Assembly: GCA_963761755.1 (NCBI GenBank)
Contig: CAVXIC010000031.1
Span: forward strand, 1-64,000
Length of the DNA: 64,000 nt
From: CAJXVA01 sp963761755
GTDB lineage: Bacteria; Myxococcota_A; Polyangia; Nannocystales; Nannocystaceae
Direction of reading: 5' to 3'
Part shown: piece by piece, positions 9,551 to 17,717 of the stretch
How the letters are laid out: each line of letters begins with the position of its first letter
Position numbering within the stretch: position 1 is the first letter of the stretch
The notes under the pieces: model-generated
Databases searched by the model: none
Told to the model about the DNA's origin: nothing
The model's input: only the letters and a program-made list of their open reading frames with translations
Position numbers and translations under genes: made by a program

Positions 9551-10432
9551 CTAGAAGAGCTCGTCCCGCCGGGCCAGGAGCTCGCGGGCCTTGCCCTGCT
9601 CGATCCGGTTCTCGGCGGTGATCCTCGGGATCACCGCCTCGTCGGCGGCGAGCACCTCGGCCAGGAGTCGGTCGAAGGTGGCCTCGTCCTGCTCCTTGAC
9701 CGCGAGCTCGGCCGCCCACAGGACCTTCGTCGAGAGCACGTCGGCGGACACGGCCAGGGCGGCCTCGAAGTGCTCCCGCGACGTCTCGAGGTCGCCCCCG
9801 GCGATGGCGGGTGCGACGGCGTAGTAGACGCCAAAGTAGGCGTGCGGCGCACCGCCGAGAAACGTGGGTTCGAGCGCCAGGACGCGCTCCATCGTGACCT
9901 TGATGTCGTCCTTGCGTCCCAGCATGACCGCGATCCCCTGCTTCTTGGCCCACTTCCCCAGCGCGGTCGCATACCAGAACATCGCGGGCACGCCGGTCGG
10001 ACCGACGCGCGCGATGGCCTCGGAGTACTTCGCGTCGTCGGCCATCGCGGCGGCAAACTCGGGCGAGGCCGCCAGCATCGCGCGCTCACCCCACCGCACG
10101 CCGCGGTCCAGGGCCTCGAGGTAGGCATCGTCGTCGTCGCGAAGGTAGCCGTCGGCGAGGAAGTAGTAGGCGTGGGTCAGCTTGACCAAGACCTCGGCGT
10201 CGCTGGGCTCGGCCGCGATGGCGCCCTCCCAATGGGCGATGGCCTCGCGGACGTTGTCAGGGTCGGTGCGCGCCTCCCAGCGCGCGTCTCCCAGCGCGAC
10301 GGCGTCGGCGACCTCAGCGCTCGGCGGCGCCGCCTGGGTGGGCGCAGGGGTCTGCGCGTGCCAGTCGGGCTGACGCCCCGCGCAGGCGAGGAGGACGGCA
10401 CTCAGCGCGGTCAGTGCATGGGCGCGGTTCAT
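9551..10432 (-). CDS. TatT-like periplasmic lipoprotein (TRAP transporter-associated TPR family)
   Basis: The 293-residue product has a signal peptide and lipobox ALSAVLLAC, then an all-helical TPR-like body. The pattern GYLRDDDDAYLEALDRGVRW, VPAMFWYATALGKWAKK, MERVLALEPTFLGGAPH and YFGVYYAVAPAIAGGD is characteristic of the TatT component family, whose Treponema member forms a trimer and pairs with a TRAP solute-binding protein. Here no TRAP permease or binding protein is adjacent, so a transport role is only inferred from the family. The start ATG at 10432 sits directly before the signal peptide. Its stop lies 4 bases from the stop of the convergent acyl-CoA dehydrogenase. Confidence 0.8.
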   Translation of the reverse strand: MNRAHALTALSAVLLACAGRQPDWHAQTPAPTQAAPPSAEVADAVALGDARWEARTDPDNVREAIAHWEGAIAAEPSDAEVLVKLTHAYYFLADGYLRDDDDAYLEALDRGVRWGERAMLAASPEFAAAMADDAKYSEAIARVGPTGVPAMFWYATALGKWAKKQGIAVMLGRKDDIKVTMERVLALEPTFLGGAPHAYFGVYYAVAPAIAGGDLETSREHFEAALAVSADVLSTKVLWAAELAVKEQDEATFDRLLAEVLAADEAVIPRITAENRIEQGKARELLARRDELF

Positions 10433-10534
10433 CGAAGCTCCGGGTCGATGGTAGCAGCAACGTGGTTCCGCCAGCGCACCTGGCGCCCGGTCGGTCTGCG
10501 CATTCACCCTCTGGCTCTGGTAGCGTCTGGGTCG

Positions 10535-11605
10535 ATGGTGCGGTTCGGCGTGGGGTTGGTGGTCCTTGGACTCGCCGGTTGCTTGGGAGACCCCGGGATC
10601 GCCGACGACGAACCGCAGCGCGGCAGCACGTCGGGTCCGGTTGCGGAGAGCGGGGCGTCGAGTGAAGCGTCGCAGACGAGCTCGGGGGGCGCGACCGAGG
10701 AGACCGATCCCGAGCCGACGAGCTCGCCGTCCGGCGGCGCGATCGTGCGGTTCGCGACCTGGAACATCCTGCGCGTGGACGCACCGGGCTCGCCGCAGTT
10801 CGAGGCCCTGGTGGACATCGTGCTGCGCCTGGACGCGGACGTGCTGTGCCTGCAGGAGGTCGGCGAGGGCGAGGAGTCCTGGCTGCAGGAGGTGGCCGCG
10901 GCGGGCGGCTACACCGACGGCCTGCTGGCGCCCTTCTCCGGCCCCGACGGGTCGGGCATCGCCAACGCCTGCATGAGCCGGACGCCGGTCGCCGACGCGG
11001 CCTACCTGTGGTCGAACTGGATCTCCGTGGACGACGCGGCCCGCGATCTGACCCGGCCCTTCGTTCGCCTGCGCTTGCAGGCCCCCGGGAGCGACCGCTA
11101 CGTGAGCGTGGTGACCGCCCACCTCAAAGCCGGCGGGGGCGACGTCGACCGATTCCGCCGCATGGTGGAGTACGTCCGCTTGGGACAGGCGGCGGAGAAC
11201 GAGTTTTCGGAGTATCCGGACAACGCAGTGGTCGTCCTGGGCGACCTCAACGAGCGGGAGGACCCGTCCGTCGTCGTCTTCGACGCCCTGCCGGCAGGGC
11301 TCCCGAGCTCTTACGAGCTGGGCAGCGACATCGTCCTGCCGCTGACGTATGAGCCCACCAAGCCGCTGCTGGACGCGGGGCTGGAGCGGGTGGAGACGGC
11401 CTACGAGGAGACCTTCATCCCCGACGGCCGCCGGCTCGACTACGTCTACGCGGGCGCGGCCGAGATCGTCGCCGCCGAGGTCTACGACGCCTGTCGAGAC
11501 GAGGCCGGGCAGGGCGTGGCGAAGGCCGGCGAGCCGCTCGAGTGCGGACTCAGCGAGCGCGCCTCCGATCACCGACCGATCGTGGTCGACCTCCGCCTGC
11601 GCTGA
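10535..11605 (+). CDS. Endonuclease/exonuclease/phosphatase-fold lipoprotein (copy 1)
   Basis: A 356-residue lipoprotein: signal MVRFGVGLVVLGLAGC, a Ser/Thr/Glu linker of about 45 residues, then a DNase I-like (EEP) domain. The catalytic signature is complete: FATWNILRVD (Asn), DVLCLQEVGEGEE (Glu), VTAHLKAGGG (His), VVLGDLNERED (Asp, Asn), RLDYVYAG and SDHRPIVVDL (Asp-His pair). Such surface enzymes may cut DNA or hydrolyse phosphodiesters or phosphoinositides; the substrate cannot be read from sequence. The start at 10535 is fixed by the signal peptide. It precedes a small secreted protein and a second EEP lipoprotein on the same strand. Confidence 0.88.
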   Translation: MVRFGVGLVVLGLAGCLGDPGIADDEPQRGSTSGPVAESGASSEASQTSSGGATEETDPEPTSSPSGGAIVRFATWNILRVDAPGSPQFEALVDIVLRLDADVLCLQEVGEGEESWLQEVAAAGGYTDGLLAPFSGPDGSGIANACMSRTPVADAAYLWSNWISVDDAARDLTRPFVRLRLQAPGSDRYVSVVTAHLKAGGGDVDRFRRMVEYVRLGQAAENEFSEYPDNAVVVLGDLNEREDPSVVVFDALPAGLPSSYELGSDIVLPLTYEPTKPLLDAGLERVETAYEETFIPDGRRLDYVYAGAAEIVAAEVYDACRDEAGQGVAKAGEPLECGLSERASDHRPIVVDLRLR

Positions 11606-11668
11606 GGGCAGTGGAACGCGGGCACGCGCTGGGTAACATCCCCGGGTGATCCGGTACGACCACTGGCG

Positions 11669-12049
11669 ATGGAGATCAGATCCTCGAATCGCCCCGCGCT
11701 CGCAAGACTCTTCGGAGCCGGCGCGTTGTTGGCAACGGTCCTGACCGCGGTGCAGGTCAATGCGTACACCCACAACACCACGACGGTGATCGAGGAGGTC
11801 ATCGTCCTGCACGACGGAAGCTTCTACTTCAAGCTCCACGACGAGGTCTGCAGCGAGGCGGGGTACAAGAAGATCGCGTACGCGTACAAGGGCGTCGCGA
11901 TCAACGGCATCGTGCCCAACGACCCCGCGATGGACAGGATGCTCCGCGTGGGCATGGCCGCCCAGCTCAGCGGAGCGACGGTGCAGATCTATGCCGAAGA
12001 CGGCGGCGGTCGGTGGGGATGTCTTCTCGGGGCGGTCAAGATCCGGTGA
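11669..12049 (+). CDS. Small secreted protein of unknown function
   Basis: 126 residues with an N-terminal signal peptide (hydrophobic LFGAGALLATVLTAVQVNA, probable cleavage after NA). The mature part is compact and has two Cys (EVCSEAGYKK and GRWGCLLGAV) that could form one disulfide, and beta-strand-rich stretches such as TTVIEEVIVLHDGSFYFKLH. No family is recognised with certainty. It starts 63 bases after the first EEP lipoprotein and its TGA overlaps the GTG start of the second one (GTGA), so the two are probably co-translated, suggesting a shared extracytoplasmic role. Confidence 0.75.
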   Translation: MEIRSSNRPALARLFGAGALLATVLTAVQVNAYTHNTTTVIEEVIVLHDGSFYFKLHDEVCSEAGYKKIAYAYKGVAINGIVPNDPAMDRMLRVGMAAQLSGATVQIYAEDGGGRWGCLLGAVKIR

Positions 12050-13095
12050 TCGGCTGGGTTCGAACATCCGCAGCGATCTCGGCTCTTTGGCTGTTGTTCG
12101 GTTGCGACGAGGGGCCGAGGGACCCGGAGGACTCCGGGCTGGGTGCGGCACGCATGGGGGAGACCGAGCAAACCGTTCGGGTGGTGACGGCCAATCTTGC
12201 GCACGTCTCGTGGTCACCCACGATGCTGGACCGGAACGACGTCGACGACCCCCAGCTCCTGGCATGGTTGCAGGTGCAGTACCTCGAGACCCTCGAGAGC
12301 CCGGGACCGACGATCTTCAACACGCAGGAGATGTCCCAGGGCTACTGGAAGACCGGCTTCTCGCTGTGGCCGACGGTGTTCCGCCTCTCGCTCGGTGGCA
12401 GCGCGTCGGACCCCGAGTACGCGGACTACGGCGCATGGTACCAGCCGATTCTGTCCTCGGGCGAGGCGTCGTGGGGCAACGCCATCCTCACGAACCTCGA
12501 GGTCCAGGACGACGAGGCGTGGAACCTCAACGCAGCGTGGAGCTCGGGGGACGCGTGGGACCCCGCCGACGTGTCGAACCCCTACGCCTCCTGCGGCGGG
12601 ACCGCGCAACGTGGGGCTCAGGTCGTGCAAACGGAGGTCGGCGGCGTCGATCTGTGGAGCGTCGACGTCCATCTGGAGTTTTGCGCGGGCGGAGACTTCG
12701 CCATCAACGCGTGCAACCTCGAGCGCCTGCTCGCGCGGCTGAGGACCCTACCGAGCGACGACGTCGTCCTCGTCTCGGGCGACTTCAACATCCGGCAGTC
12801 TGCGCTTGCATCCGATGACTGCCCGGGCGCCCTTCACCCGGCGCGCTTCGACCAGATGGTGCGCGGGTTCGCAGACCAGCAGTTCCTCCGCGTCGAGACC
12901 GTCCTGGTCGACCATGTCTTCTTGCGCGACCCGAACTTCGAGCTCACGGGCATGCGCAACCGCACCTTCGCCGCGGACTACGAAGCGGACCGCACGTACG
13001 AGATGAGTGACCACGACTTCATCGAGACCGAGCTCGAGGTCGGTGGCCAAGGGATGTCGCCGGCGATGCTGCCGCTGTACGTGACGCTGAACTGA
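12046..13095 (+). CDS. Endonuclease/exonuclease/phosphatase-fold lipoprotein (copy 2)
   Basis: 349 residues if started at the GTG at 12046, which overlaps the preceding stop codon by four bases; another GTG at 12013 is possible but would add residues before the signal. Signal and lipobox: SAAISALWLLFGC. The EEP fold is complete though diverged from copy 1: VVTANLAHVSW (Asn), TIFNTQEMSQGYW (Glu), DVHLEFCAGG (His), VVLVSGDFNIRQ (Asp, Asn), VDHVFLRD and MSDHDFIETEL (Asp-His). It is therefore probably an active surface or periplasmic phosphodiesterase with a different substrate. An 84-base gap separates it from the convergent methyltransferase gene. Confidence 0.85.
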   Translation: MIGWVRTSAAISALWLLFGCDEGPRDPEDSGLGAARMGETEQTVRVVTANLAHVSWSPTMLDRNDVDDPQLLAWLQVQYLETLESPGPTIFNTQEMSQGYWKTGFSLWPTVFRLSLGGSASDPEYADYGAWYQPILSSGEASWGNAILTNLEVQDDEAWNLNAAWSSGDAWDPADVSNPYASCGGTAQRGAQVVQTEVGGVDLWSVDVHLEFCAGGDFAINACNLERLLARLRTLPSDDVVLVSGDFNIRQSALASDDCPGALHPARFDQMVRGFADQQFLRVETVLVDHVFLRDPNFELTGMRNRTFAADYEADRTYEMSDHDFIETELEVGGQGMSPAMLPLYVTLN

Positions 13096-13179
13096 ACGCT
13101 GGTCGCTCCACGTGCTGACCAGCCTCGCAGCCCAAATTCGGGCTGTCGAGTTGCCCCGACCCGCGCTGCCGTCGCGCGA

Positions 13180-13767
13180 TCAGCCCATCGCCTTCCAGGC
13201 GAACAGGAAGTTCTTGGTCCGCTTCACCACCGTCCACGCGTCGGTCCGCTCGTCGAAGTACCCGTGGATGAGTCTTCGGTGCTTGGGAACGTCGGCGATG
13301 AGGACGTGTCCGCGTCTGCGGGTCAGGCGTGTGGCCAGGTCCAGGCCGGCGAGGCGCTCGTCGTCGTCGAGGAGCAGGTGCAGCACGCGGTCGAGGAGAA
13401 CCACGTCGAACTTGCGACGCGAACGGAACCCGAGCAGGTCGGAGACGACGCCGGTCACCTCGAGCCCCTCCGCCTTGGCATCCTCGGTCATCTGCGCGAT
13501 CCCGATCGCGCAGAGGTCCACGCCCACGACCGCATGGCCAAGACGAGCGGCGAGCAACGCATCGCGGCCTTGCCCGCAGCCCAGGTCGAGCACGCGGGCG
13601 CGTTGCCGGTCGTCGCTGTCGAAGAAGGCCACGAACTCTGGGAAGGGGTCGCCGCACTGACCTCGGCCCGCCCGGTAGTGCTGGTCGTAGTTCACCAGGG
13701 ATCCCACGGCCCCGGTGTAGCGCATGGAGCCGCACAGGTCGACGTCGTGGGAGAGCACCGGAGCCAC
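13180..13767 (-). CDS. Class I SAM-dependent methyltransferase
   Basis: 195 residues with the Rossmann SAM-binding motif VLDLGCGQGRDALLAARLGH, followed by VVGVDLCAIGIAQM and FDVVLLDRVLHLLLDD. This pattern resembles TehB/ubiquinone-type small-molecule methyltransferases; the substrate is unknown. The start used is GTG at 13767; an ATG at 13725 (MRYTGAVGSLVNYDQHY) is an equally sensible start because the family usually begins shortly before the YDQHY segment. It lies 30 bases downstream of the next gene on the same strand, so the two are probably co-transcribed. Confidence 0.85.
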   Translation of the reverse strand: MAPVLSHDVDLCGSMRYTGAVGSLVNYDQHYRAGRGQCGDPFPEFVAFFDSDDRQRARVLDLGCGQGRDALLAARLGHAVVGVDLCAIGIAQMTEDAKAEGLEVTGVVSDLLGFRSRRKFDVVLLDRVLHLLLDDDERLAGLDLATRLTRRRGHVLIADVPKHRRLIHGYFDERTDAWTVVKRTKNFLFAWKAMG

Positions 13768-13797
13768 GGTCGACGGGGTGGCGTGTCATGAAGCACC

Positions 13798-14550
13798 TCA
13801 GCGATAGGCGACCAGCTCGAACAACCGCCGCGCCGAACCACGGGCGCGTCGATCCAGCTCGTCGACCGCTGCCGCGGTGGTCGTCACGAGGCGCTCGAGA
13901 TCCGCACGGACTGCGACCAAGCCGCACGCGAGAACCTCAGCACCGGCATCGACGTCACGGGCCAGACGGTCGCGAATGGTCTGGATCCCCTCCACCACGT
14001 CCGAGTCGAGCTCCGCAGGTCGGCTGAACTCCAGCGCCGCGTCGAGGCGAAAGAGCAGGCGCGTGACGCTGACGCTCAGTCGCGCCTCGACCGAGGCTCG
14101 CGAATGCGTGCCCACCCTCGAGCGCTGCGTTGTGGAACGCCTGGCACCCGCGGCCCGAACCTCGACCGCCCCCAGCATGCCACGCGAAGCTCGGAGGGCG
14201 GCGAACACCGATTGCGCCGCACGCGTGCGTTCCGCCATGGTCGGCACCACATCCAGCAGGGCTCCCACCTTGGCTGCGTGTGGACCTCCAGCGGCCAAGA
14301 CCGCCTCCACTGCATCCGCAAACGCATGGTCGAAGTGGGCCGCGACCCCCTCGAGCGCCGCCTGCTCGGCGTCGAGCTCCGCGAGCGCGGCCCGAGCTCG
14401 ATCGTCCTGCTTTGCGTGCGGGATCGCCTCCAACGCTCGGCGCCGTGCAAGCACCGTCGCAAGTCGCTCGACAGCGTGCTTGAGCGCGGGCAGCGATCCT
14501 GGCGTCTCGCGATACACCATCGGGAGCGTAGCATCGCGCGCGTCGCTCAT
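13798..14550 (-). CDS. Hypothetical alpha-helical cytoplasmic protein
   Basis: 250 residues from the ATG at 14550 (MSDARDATLPMVYRETPG). No signal peptide or membrane segment is visible. The sequence is Ala/Arg/Leu-rich and predicted helical, with coiled-coil-like stretches such as RARAALAELDAEQAALEG and VEGIQTIRDRLARD. I recognise no family. It is the first gene of a probable two-gene unit with the methyltransferase. The frame stays open upstream of 14550, but those residues are Pro/Arg-rich and unlikely to be coding. The 158 bases between this start and the cellulase-like gene show nothing further. Confidence 0.6.
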   Translation of the reverse strand: MSDARDATLPMVYRETPGSLPALKHAVERLATVLARRRALEAIPHAKQDDRARAALAELDAEQAALEGVAAHFDHAFADAVEAVLAAGGPHAAKVGALLDVVPTMAERTRAAQSVFAALRASRGMLGAVEVRAAGARRSTTQRSRVGTHSRASVEARLSVSVTRLLFRLDAALEFSRPAELDSDVVEGIQTIRDRLARDVDAGAEVLACGLVAVRADLERLVTTTAAAVDELDRRARGSARRLFELVAYR

Positions 14551-14708
14551 CGTGCGTCCCGACGTCGCCACTGTTCGTGAAGAGGGAGGGGGACGACGCC
14601 TCCGCGCTGTCGGTCGAGGACTTGGGCCAGGAGCGTGGGGGCGCACGTGATGGCCGGTCGCCGCGAGCCGGACGAGCGGCTGCTGTCCGCGCAAACGCAG
14701 CGCCTGCG

Positions 14709-15917
14709 CTACTCCAGCATTCGGTCGCGCACGAATGCGCCATGTCCTCCAAGGTCATTCGGACCCCATCCACCCGCGACGGAGGCACCCGGCGCGAGAA
14801 TGCAGCTGGAGTCCGGTTGGCAGTTGTCGAGCTTCCAGGCGGTCCAGCTGACCTGGCTCTGGTTCATCCAGTCCCGCCACGCCATGGCCTCTGCTTCGCA
14901 GACCACGCCGTCGAGCCCGCCATCGGCATGCGTCGCAGCCCACTCCGTCGCGAACAAGGCGAGCCCCTGGCTCAGCGCCACGGTGCCGCGGTTGCGAGCC
15001 TCTTGCCCGTGAGAGCACGCGTAGAAGTGAATCGTGTACATGAGGTTGGTGCCCGCGACGGGGTCAGCGGCAGCCTCGTCGACGGCAGAGGACCAGCTGG
15101 GCGTACCCAAGATGATGACGTTGTCGGGATCGCCGGCCCGAATCGCGGACACGAGGGCCTCGTGATACGGCTTGACCGTCCCGCTCCACGAGACCTGCAG
15201 CGGCTCGTTGTAGGGCTCGTACAAGACGTTGGGCAGATGCCCGAACTCGGCGGTCATCATCTGAAAGAACGCGATCGCCTCGGCTTGGTGCTGCTCGGCG
15301 TGGTGGTCGTGCCAGTCGATGATCACGTACACACCTGCGGCCACTGCGTTGTCGACGATCGTTCGCACTTGACTGAGCGCCTTGTCGGGGTTGGCGAGGT
15401 AGGCCCCTTCGGCGTCGACACCCATCGCGGCACGAATCACGGTGAGGCCCCAGCTGTCGCGCATGTACTCGAGCGCGGACAGACTCTCGGCGTAGCCTTC
15501 GTTCTCCCAGTTGAGCCACATGCTGCTCACGCCTCGCAGCTGAATGGGCTCTCCGTTCTCGGCCCGCAGACGCCCCTCGGCGACGTGCAGCGCGCCGTAG
15601 CGTTCGGTCGGCAGGCCGCCGGGGTTCAGCCCGGTGTCCGTGACCTCGCCGGTAGCGTCGGTCGGGTCCGAGTCCCCGGTCGAACCAGCCGTTGGGTCGG
15701 TCGGATCCGTTCCGGCCGATCCCGCGCTACCCCCGGGCCCGCCCGGTCCGCCGTCATCGTCGGAAGGGCTCGAATCCGGGCCCGCCGTGGAGGAGGAGGC
15801 GTCTGTGTCGGTGTCGGTCGTCATCGAGGACGAGCTGTAGGCGTCACAGCCTCCAGCACCGAGGGCAACCGCAAGGGACGCGACCGCGTGTTGGGAGAGT
15901 GTTCCGAGGTCCCTCAT
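14709..15917 (-). CDS. Glycoside hydrolase family 5 (cellulase-like) lipoprotein
   Basis: 402 residues: signal with lipobox ALGAGGC, a Ser/Thr/Asp/Gly/Pro linker to about residue 95, then a GH5 TIM barrel that would cut beta-1,4-glucan or a related polysaccharide by a retaining mechanism. Visible landmarks: IQLRGVSSMWLNWENEG, the early-strand Arg in LTVIRAAMG, VYVIIDWHDHHAE, the acid/base Glu in VLYEPYNEPL, TIHFYACSHG and the nucleophile Glu in LFATEWAATHADGG. The C-terminal VSWTAWKLDN is also typical. It is likely displayed on the outer membrane for polymer degradation. The gene is transcribed away from a MarR regulator whose stop is 114 bases from this start. Confidence 0.9.
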   Translation of the reverse strand: MRDLGTLSQHAVASLAVALGAGGCDAYSSSSMTTDTDTDASSSTAGPDSSPSDDDGGPGGPGGSAGSAGTDPTDPTAGSTGDSDPTDATGEVTDTGLNPGGLPTERYGALHVAEGRLRAENGEPIQLRGVSSMWLNWENEGYAESLSALEYMRDSWGLTVIRAAMGVDAEGAYLANPDKALSQVRTIVDNAVAAGVYVIIDWHDHHAEQHQAEAIAFFQMMTAEFGHLPNVLYEPYNEPLQVSWSGTVKPYHEALVSAIRAGDPDNVIILGTPSWSSAVDEAAADPVAGTNLMYTIHFYACSHGQEARNRGTVALSQGLALFATEWAATHADGGLDGVVCEAEAMAWRDWMNQSQVSWTAWKLDNCQPDSSCILAPGASVAGGWGPNDLGGHGAFVRDRMLE

Positions 15918-16031
15918 ACGCGACTGGGGTGGGGGGCAGCGCCATAGAATGATGAGAAATTCTGTCGGGGCCTGAGGCGCCGGCCGGTCTGCTGCCCCGC
16001 GCTCGGGCAGTCGGGGCCGGACGCGCCCCCG

Positions 16032-16526
16032 TCAGCGGGCCGTGTCGCCGTGGTCGTCGAGCAGCGCGGCCTGCTGCGCGGCCATGGCTGCCGCGGTCAG
16101 CCGCAGGAACCGGCGCACCACCTCCAGCTCGGCGTCGTCGAACTGCTCGAGGACCTCGTCGGTCCGTCGCCGGACGGGGGCGAGGTACCGGTCGGCCACG
16201 GCGTGGCCCTCGTCGCTGACCTCGAGCAGGATCCGGCGCCGGTCGGCCACGTCGCGCACGCGGCGGAGTACGTCCGCCCCCTCGAGCCGGTCCACGAGCG
16301 CGGTGACGGCGCCCGAACTCAGCCCGAGCTCGCGGCCGAGCAGGCCGGGCGTCATGGGTGTCGCCGAGCCGTGGGCGTCGAGCACCGTCACCAGCGCTTC
16401 GACGTCGGTGGCGTGCATACCCTGCGCGGCCACGAATGCGGCCGTCACCCCGTCGGCTGCGGCGACCAGCGCCTTGGTCAGCGTCATCACGTCCTGAGGT
16501 TCGTCCGGGTCCACCCGTCGCGGCAT
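16032..16526 (-). CDS. MarR-family transcriptional regulator
   Basis: 164 residues with a winged helix: LTVLDAHGSATPMTPGLLGR, the recognition region LGLSSGAVTALVDRLEGADV and the wing RVRDVADRRRILLEVSDEG. MarR proteins are dimeric repressors released by small aromatic or oxidative ligands. The divergent gene at 16585 encodes a membrane protein, and an inverted repeat lies between the two starts, so autoregulation and control of the neighbour are likely. The start codon at 16526 partly overlaps the region of an ATG on the other strand. The style of both genes resembles actinobacterial homologues, which would fit lateral transfer (inference). Confidence 0.88.
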   Translation of the reverse strand: MPRRVDPDEPQDVMTLTKALVAAADGVTAAFVAAQGMHATDVEALVTVLDAHGSATPMTPGLLGRELGLSSGAVTALVDRLEGADVLRRVRDVADRRRILLEVSDEGHAVADRYLAPVRRRTDEVLEQFDDAELEVVRRFLRLTAAAMAAQQAALLDDHGDTAR

Positions 16527-16539
16527 GTCGGCTCCTCCA

Positions 16540-16582
16540 CAATTATCTTTGCCATCGAGAGTGTTGCTCGTCAAGATAGTTG
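16540..16582. promoter_or_regulatory. Inverted repeat, probable MarR operator
   Basis: CAATTATCTT at 16540-16549 is mirrored by AAGATAGTTG at 16573-16582, matching at nine of ten positions, with a 33-base centre-to-centre spacing of about three helical turns. It is AT-rich in a very GC-rich setting and lies between the divergent MarR (start 16526) and membrane-protein (start 16585) genes. This is the position expected for a MarR operator. Confidence 0.6.
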
Positions 16583-16584
16583 GC

Positions 16585-17286
16585 GTGAGCGCCTCGACCG
16601 CACACACGTGGCGGAAGCTGCTCGTTTGGCTGCACGTCGTCGCCTCCGTGAGCTGGCTTAGCCAGGCGGCCGCGATGGGCGTCCTGGTCGTGCACAGCGC
16701 GACCTCTGCACCGGGCGGGACCAAGGTGGCCGCCGCGCAGATGGCCCACGTGCTCGACCTGACGGTGTTGGTCGCCTCCGCAATCACCGCGGCGACGACC
16801 GGTCTCGGCCTGTCGGCGGTCACGGCTTTTGGCTTCTTCCAGCACCGCTGGGTGACGACCAAGTTCGTGCTGACTTTCGCCCAGATCGGCATCGGCACGG
16901 GGCTGGTCGCTCCAGCCATCGTCGAGCTCGGGGACGCGGCCACGCTCGGTCGCGACGGCCCATGGGTGCTGGCCGTCGCCGGGCTCGCCGTCGTCGCGGC
17001 CGGGCTCGCCTTCCAGGTGTGGGTGTCCATTGCGAAGCCGTGGGGGCGCACCGCACACGGCGACCGGTCCCGGGGCGTGCTGCGGACCGGGCCGGCGTGG
17101 GTCGTGGCGATGATGTTCATCGCGCCGCTGCTCGACCTCCCCGTGCTCGCGGTCCTCGGCTTCCCGCTGCCTGTGTTCGCGCTCACCGGCCTCGCCCTGG
17201 CCCTGCGCGTCCGCCGGCATAGCGTGCGGCAGCGTGCGGCCCACGACCGGGAGCCCGCCTCGTCGTCCGTCGCCGCGGCGTGCTGA
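16585..17286 (+). CDS. DUF2269-like multi-pass membrane protein
   Basis: 233 residues from the GTG at 16585, the first start beyond the putative operator; an ATG at 16525 would read through the operator and is less likely. Five to six hydrophobic segments are visible, among them VWLHVVASVSWLSQAAAMGV, VLDLTVLVASAITAATT, WVLAVAGLAVVAAGLAFQVW and the pair WVVAMMFIAPLLDLPVL / VLGFPLPVFALTGLALAL. The opening RKLLVWLHVVASVSW is typical of small DUF2269-like proteins common in Actinobacteria; function unknown. Its divergence from a MarR gene suggests an inducible export or stress role. The tail is hydrophilic. Confidence 0.7.
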   Translation: MSASTAHTWRKLLVWLHVVASVSWLSQAAAMGVLVVHSATSAPGGTKVAAAQMAHVLDLTVLVASAITAATTGLGLSAVTAFGFFQHRWVTTKFVLTFAQIGIGTGLVAPAIVELGDAATLGRDGPWVLAVAGLAVVAAGLAFQVWVSIAKPWGRTAHGDRSRGVLRTGPAWVVAMMFIAPLLDLPVLAVLGFPLPVFALTGLALALRVRRHSVRQRAAHDREPASSSVAAAC

Positions 17287-17717
17287 GCGTGTAGAGCGAT
17301 GCCGCAGACCTCGAGGACGTGCCGTTCGCTGCTTCGGCCGGTCCTCGAACGCGGCGAAGGCCAGCAGGAGGTTGGCAAGAAACGTGCGCTCGGACTGTCG
17401 CCGGGCTCGTTGGTCGTCATCCAAGGCCGCGAACTGCGAACTGCCCATCGGGCCCTTGGGTCGTCGGCGTGGTTCTTCGAGGTCGGCGGTGGATCGGCGG
17501 TGGTCCTCCAGGACGTTTGTGCCGGCCTCGGCCTTTCATGGGCCGCGCGGTCTCTACGCCAGCGCGTCCTCGCCACCCAAAAAACCGCCCGCGCTCGCCG
17601 AGTTCAGGCGAGCCATCTCCTCGCGCAGGACATCACGCGGATGTTGGTGATCGCCAACAGCATCTCCGCCAAGTTACCAGGCGGGGACTTCGTCGTCGTT
17701 TGATTTCGCCGTGCTCG
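17287..17717. other. Stretch without an intact gene; coding-like scraps
   Basis: No complete gene is convincing in these 431 bases. On the minus strand short coding-like pieces appear in different frames: RDVLREEMARLNSASAGG followed by a stop near 17567, NLAEMLLAITNIR near 17650, and SERTFLANLLLAFAAFEDR near 17360-17420. They read like remains of one or two small decayed genes downstream of the HExxH protein. No terminator hairpin was found. Confidence 0.4.

Noticed and set aside
17287..17703. A 134-codon plus-strand frame starting near 17299
   Set aside because: Composition and lack of any motif suggest chance; better coding-like scraps lie on the minus strand.
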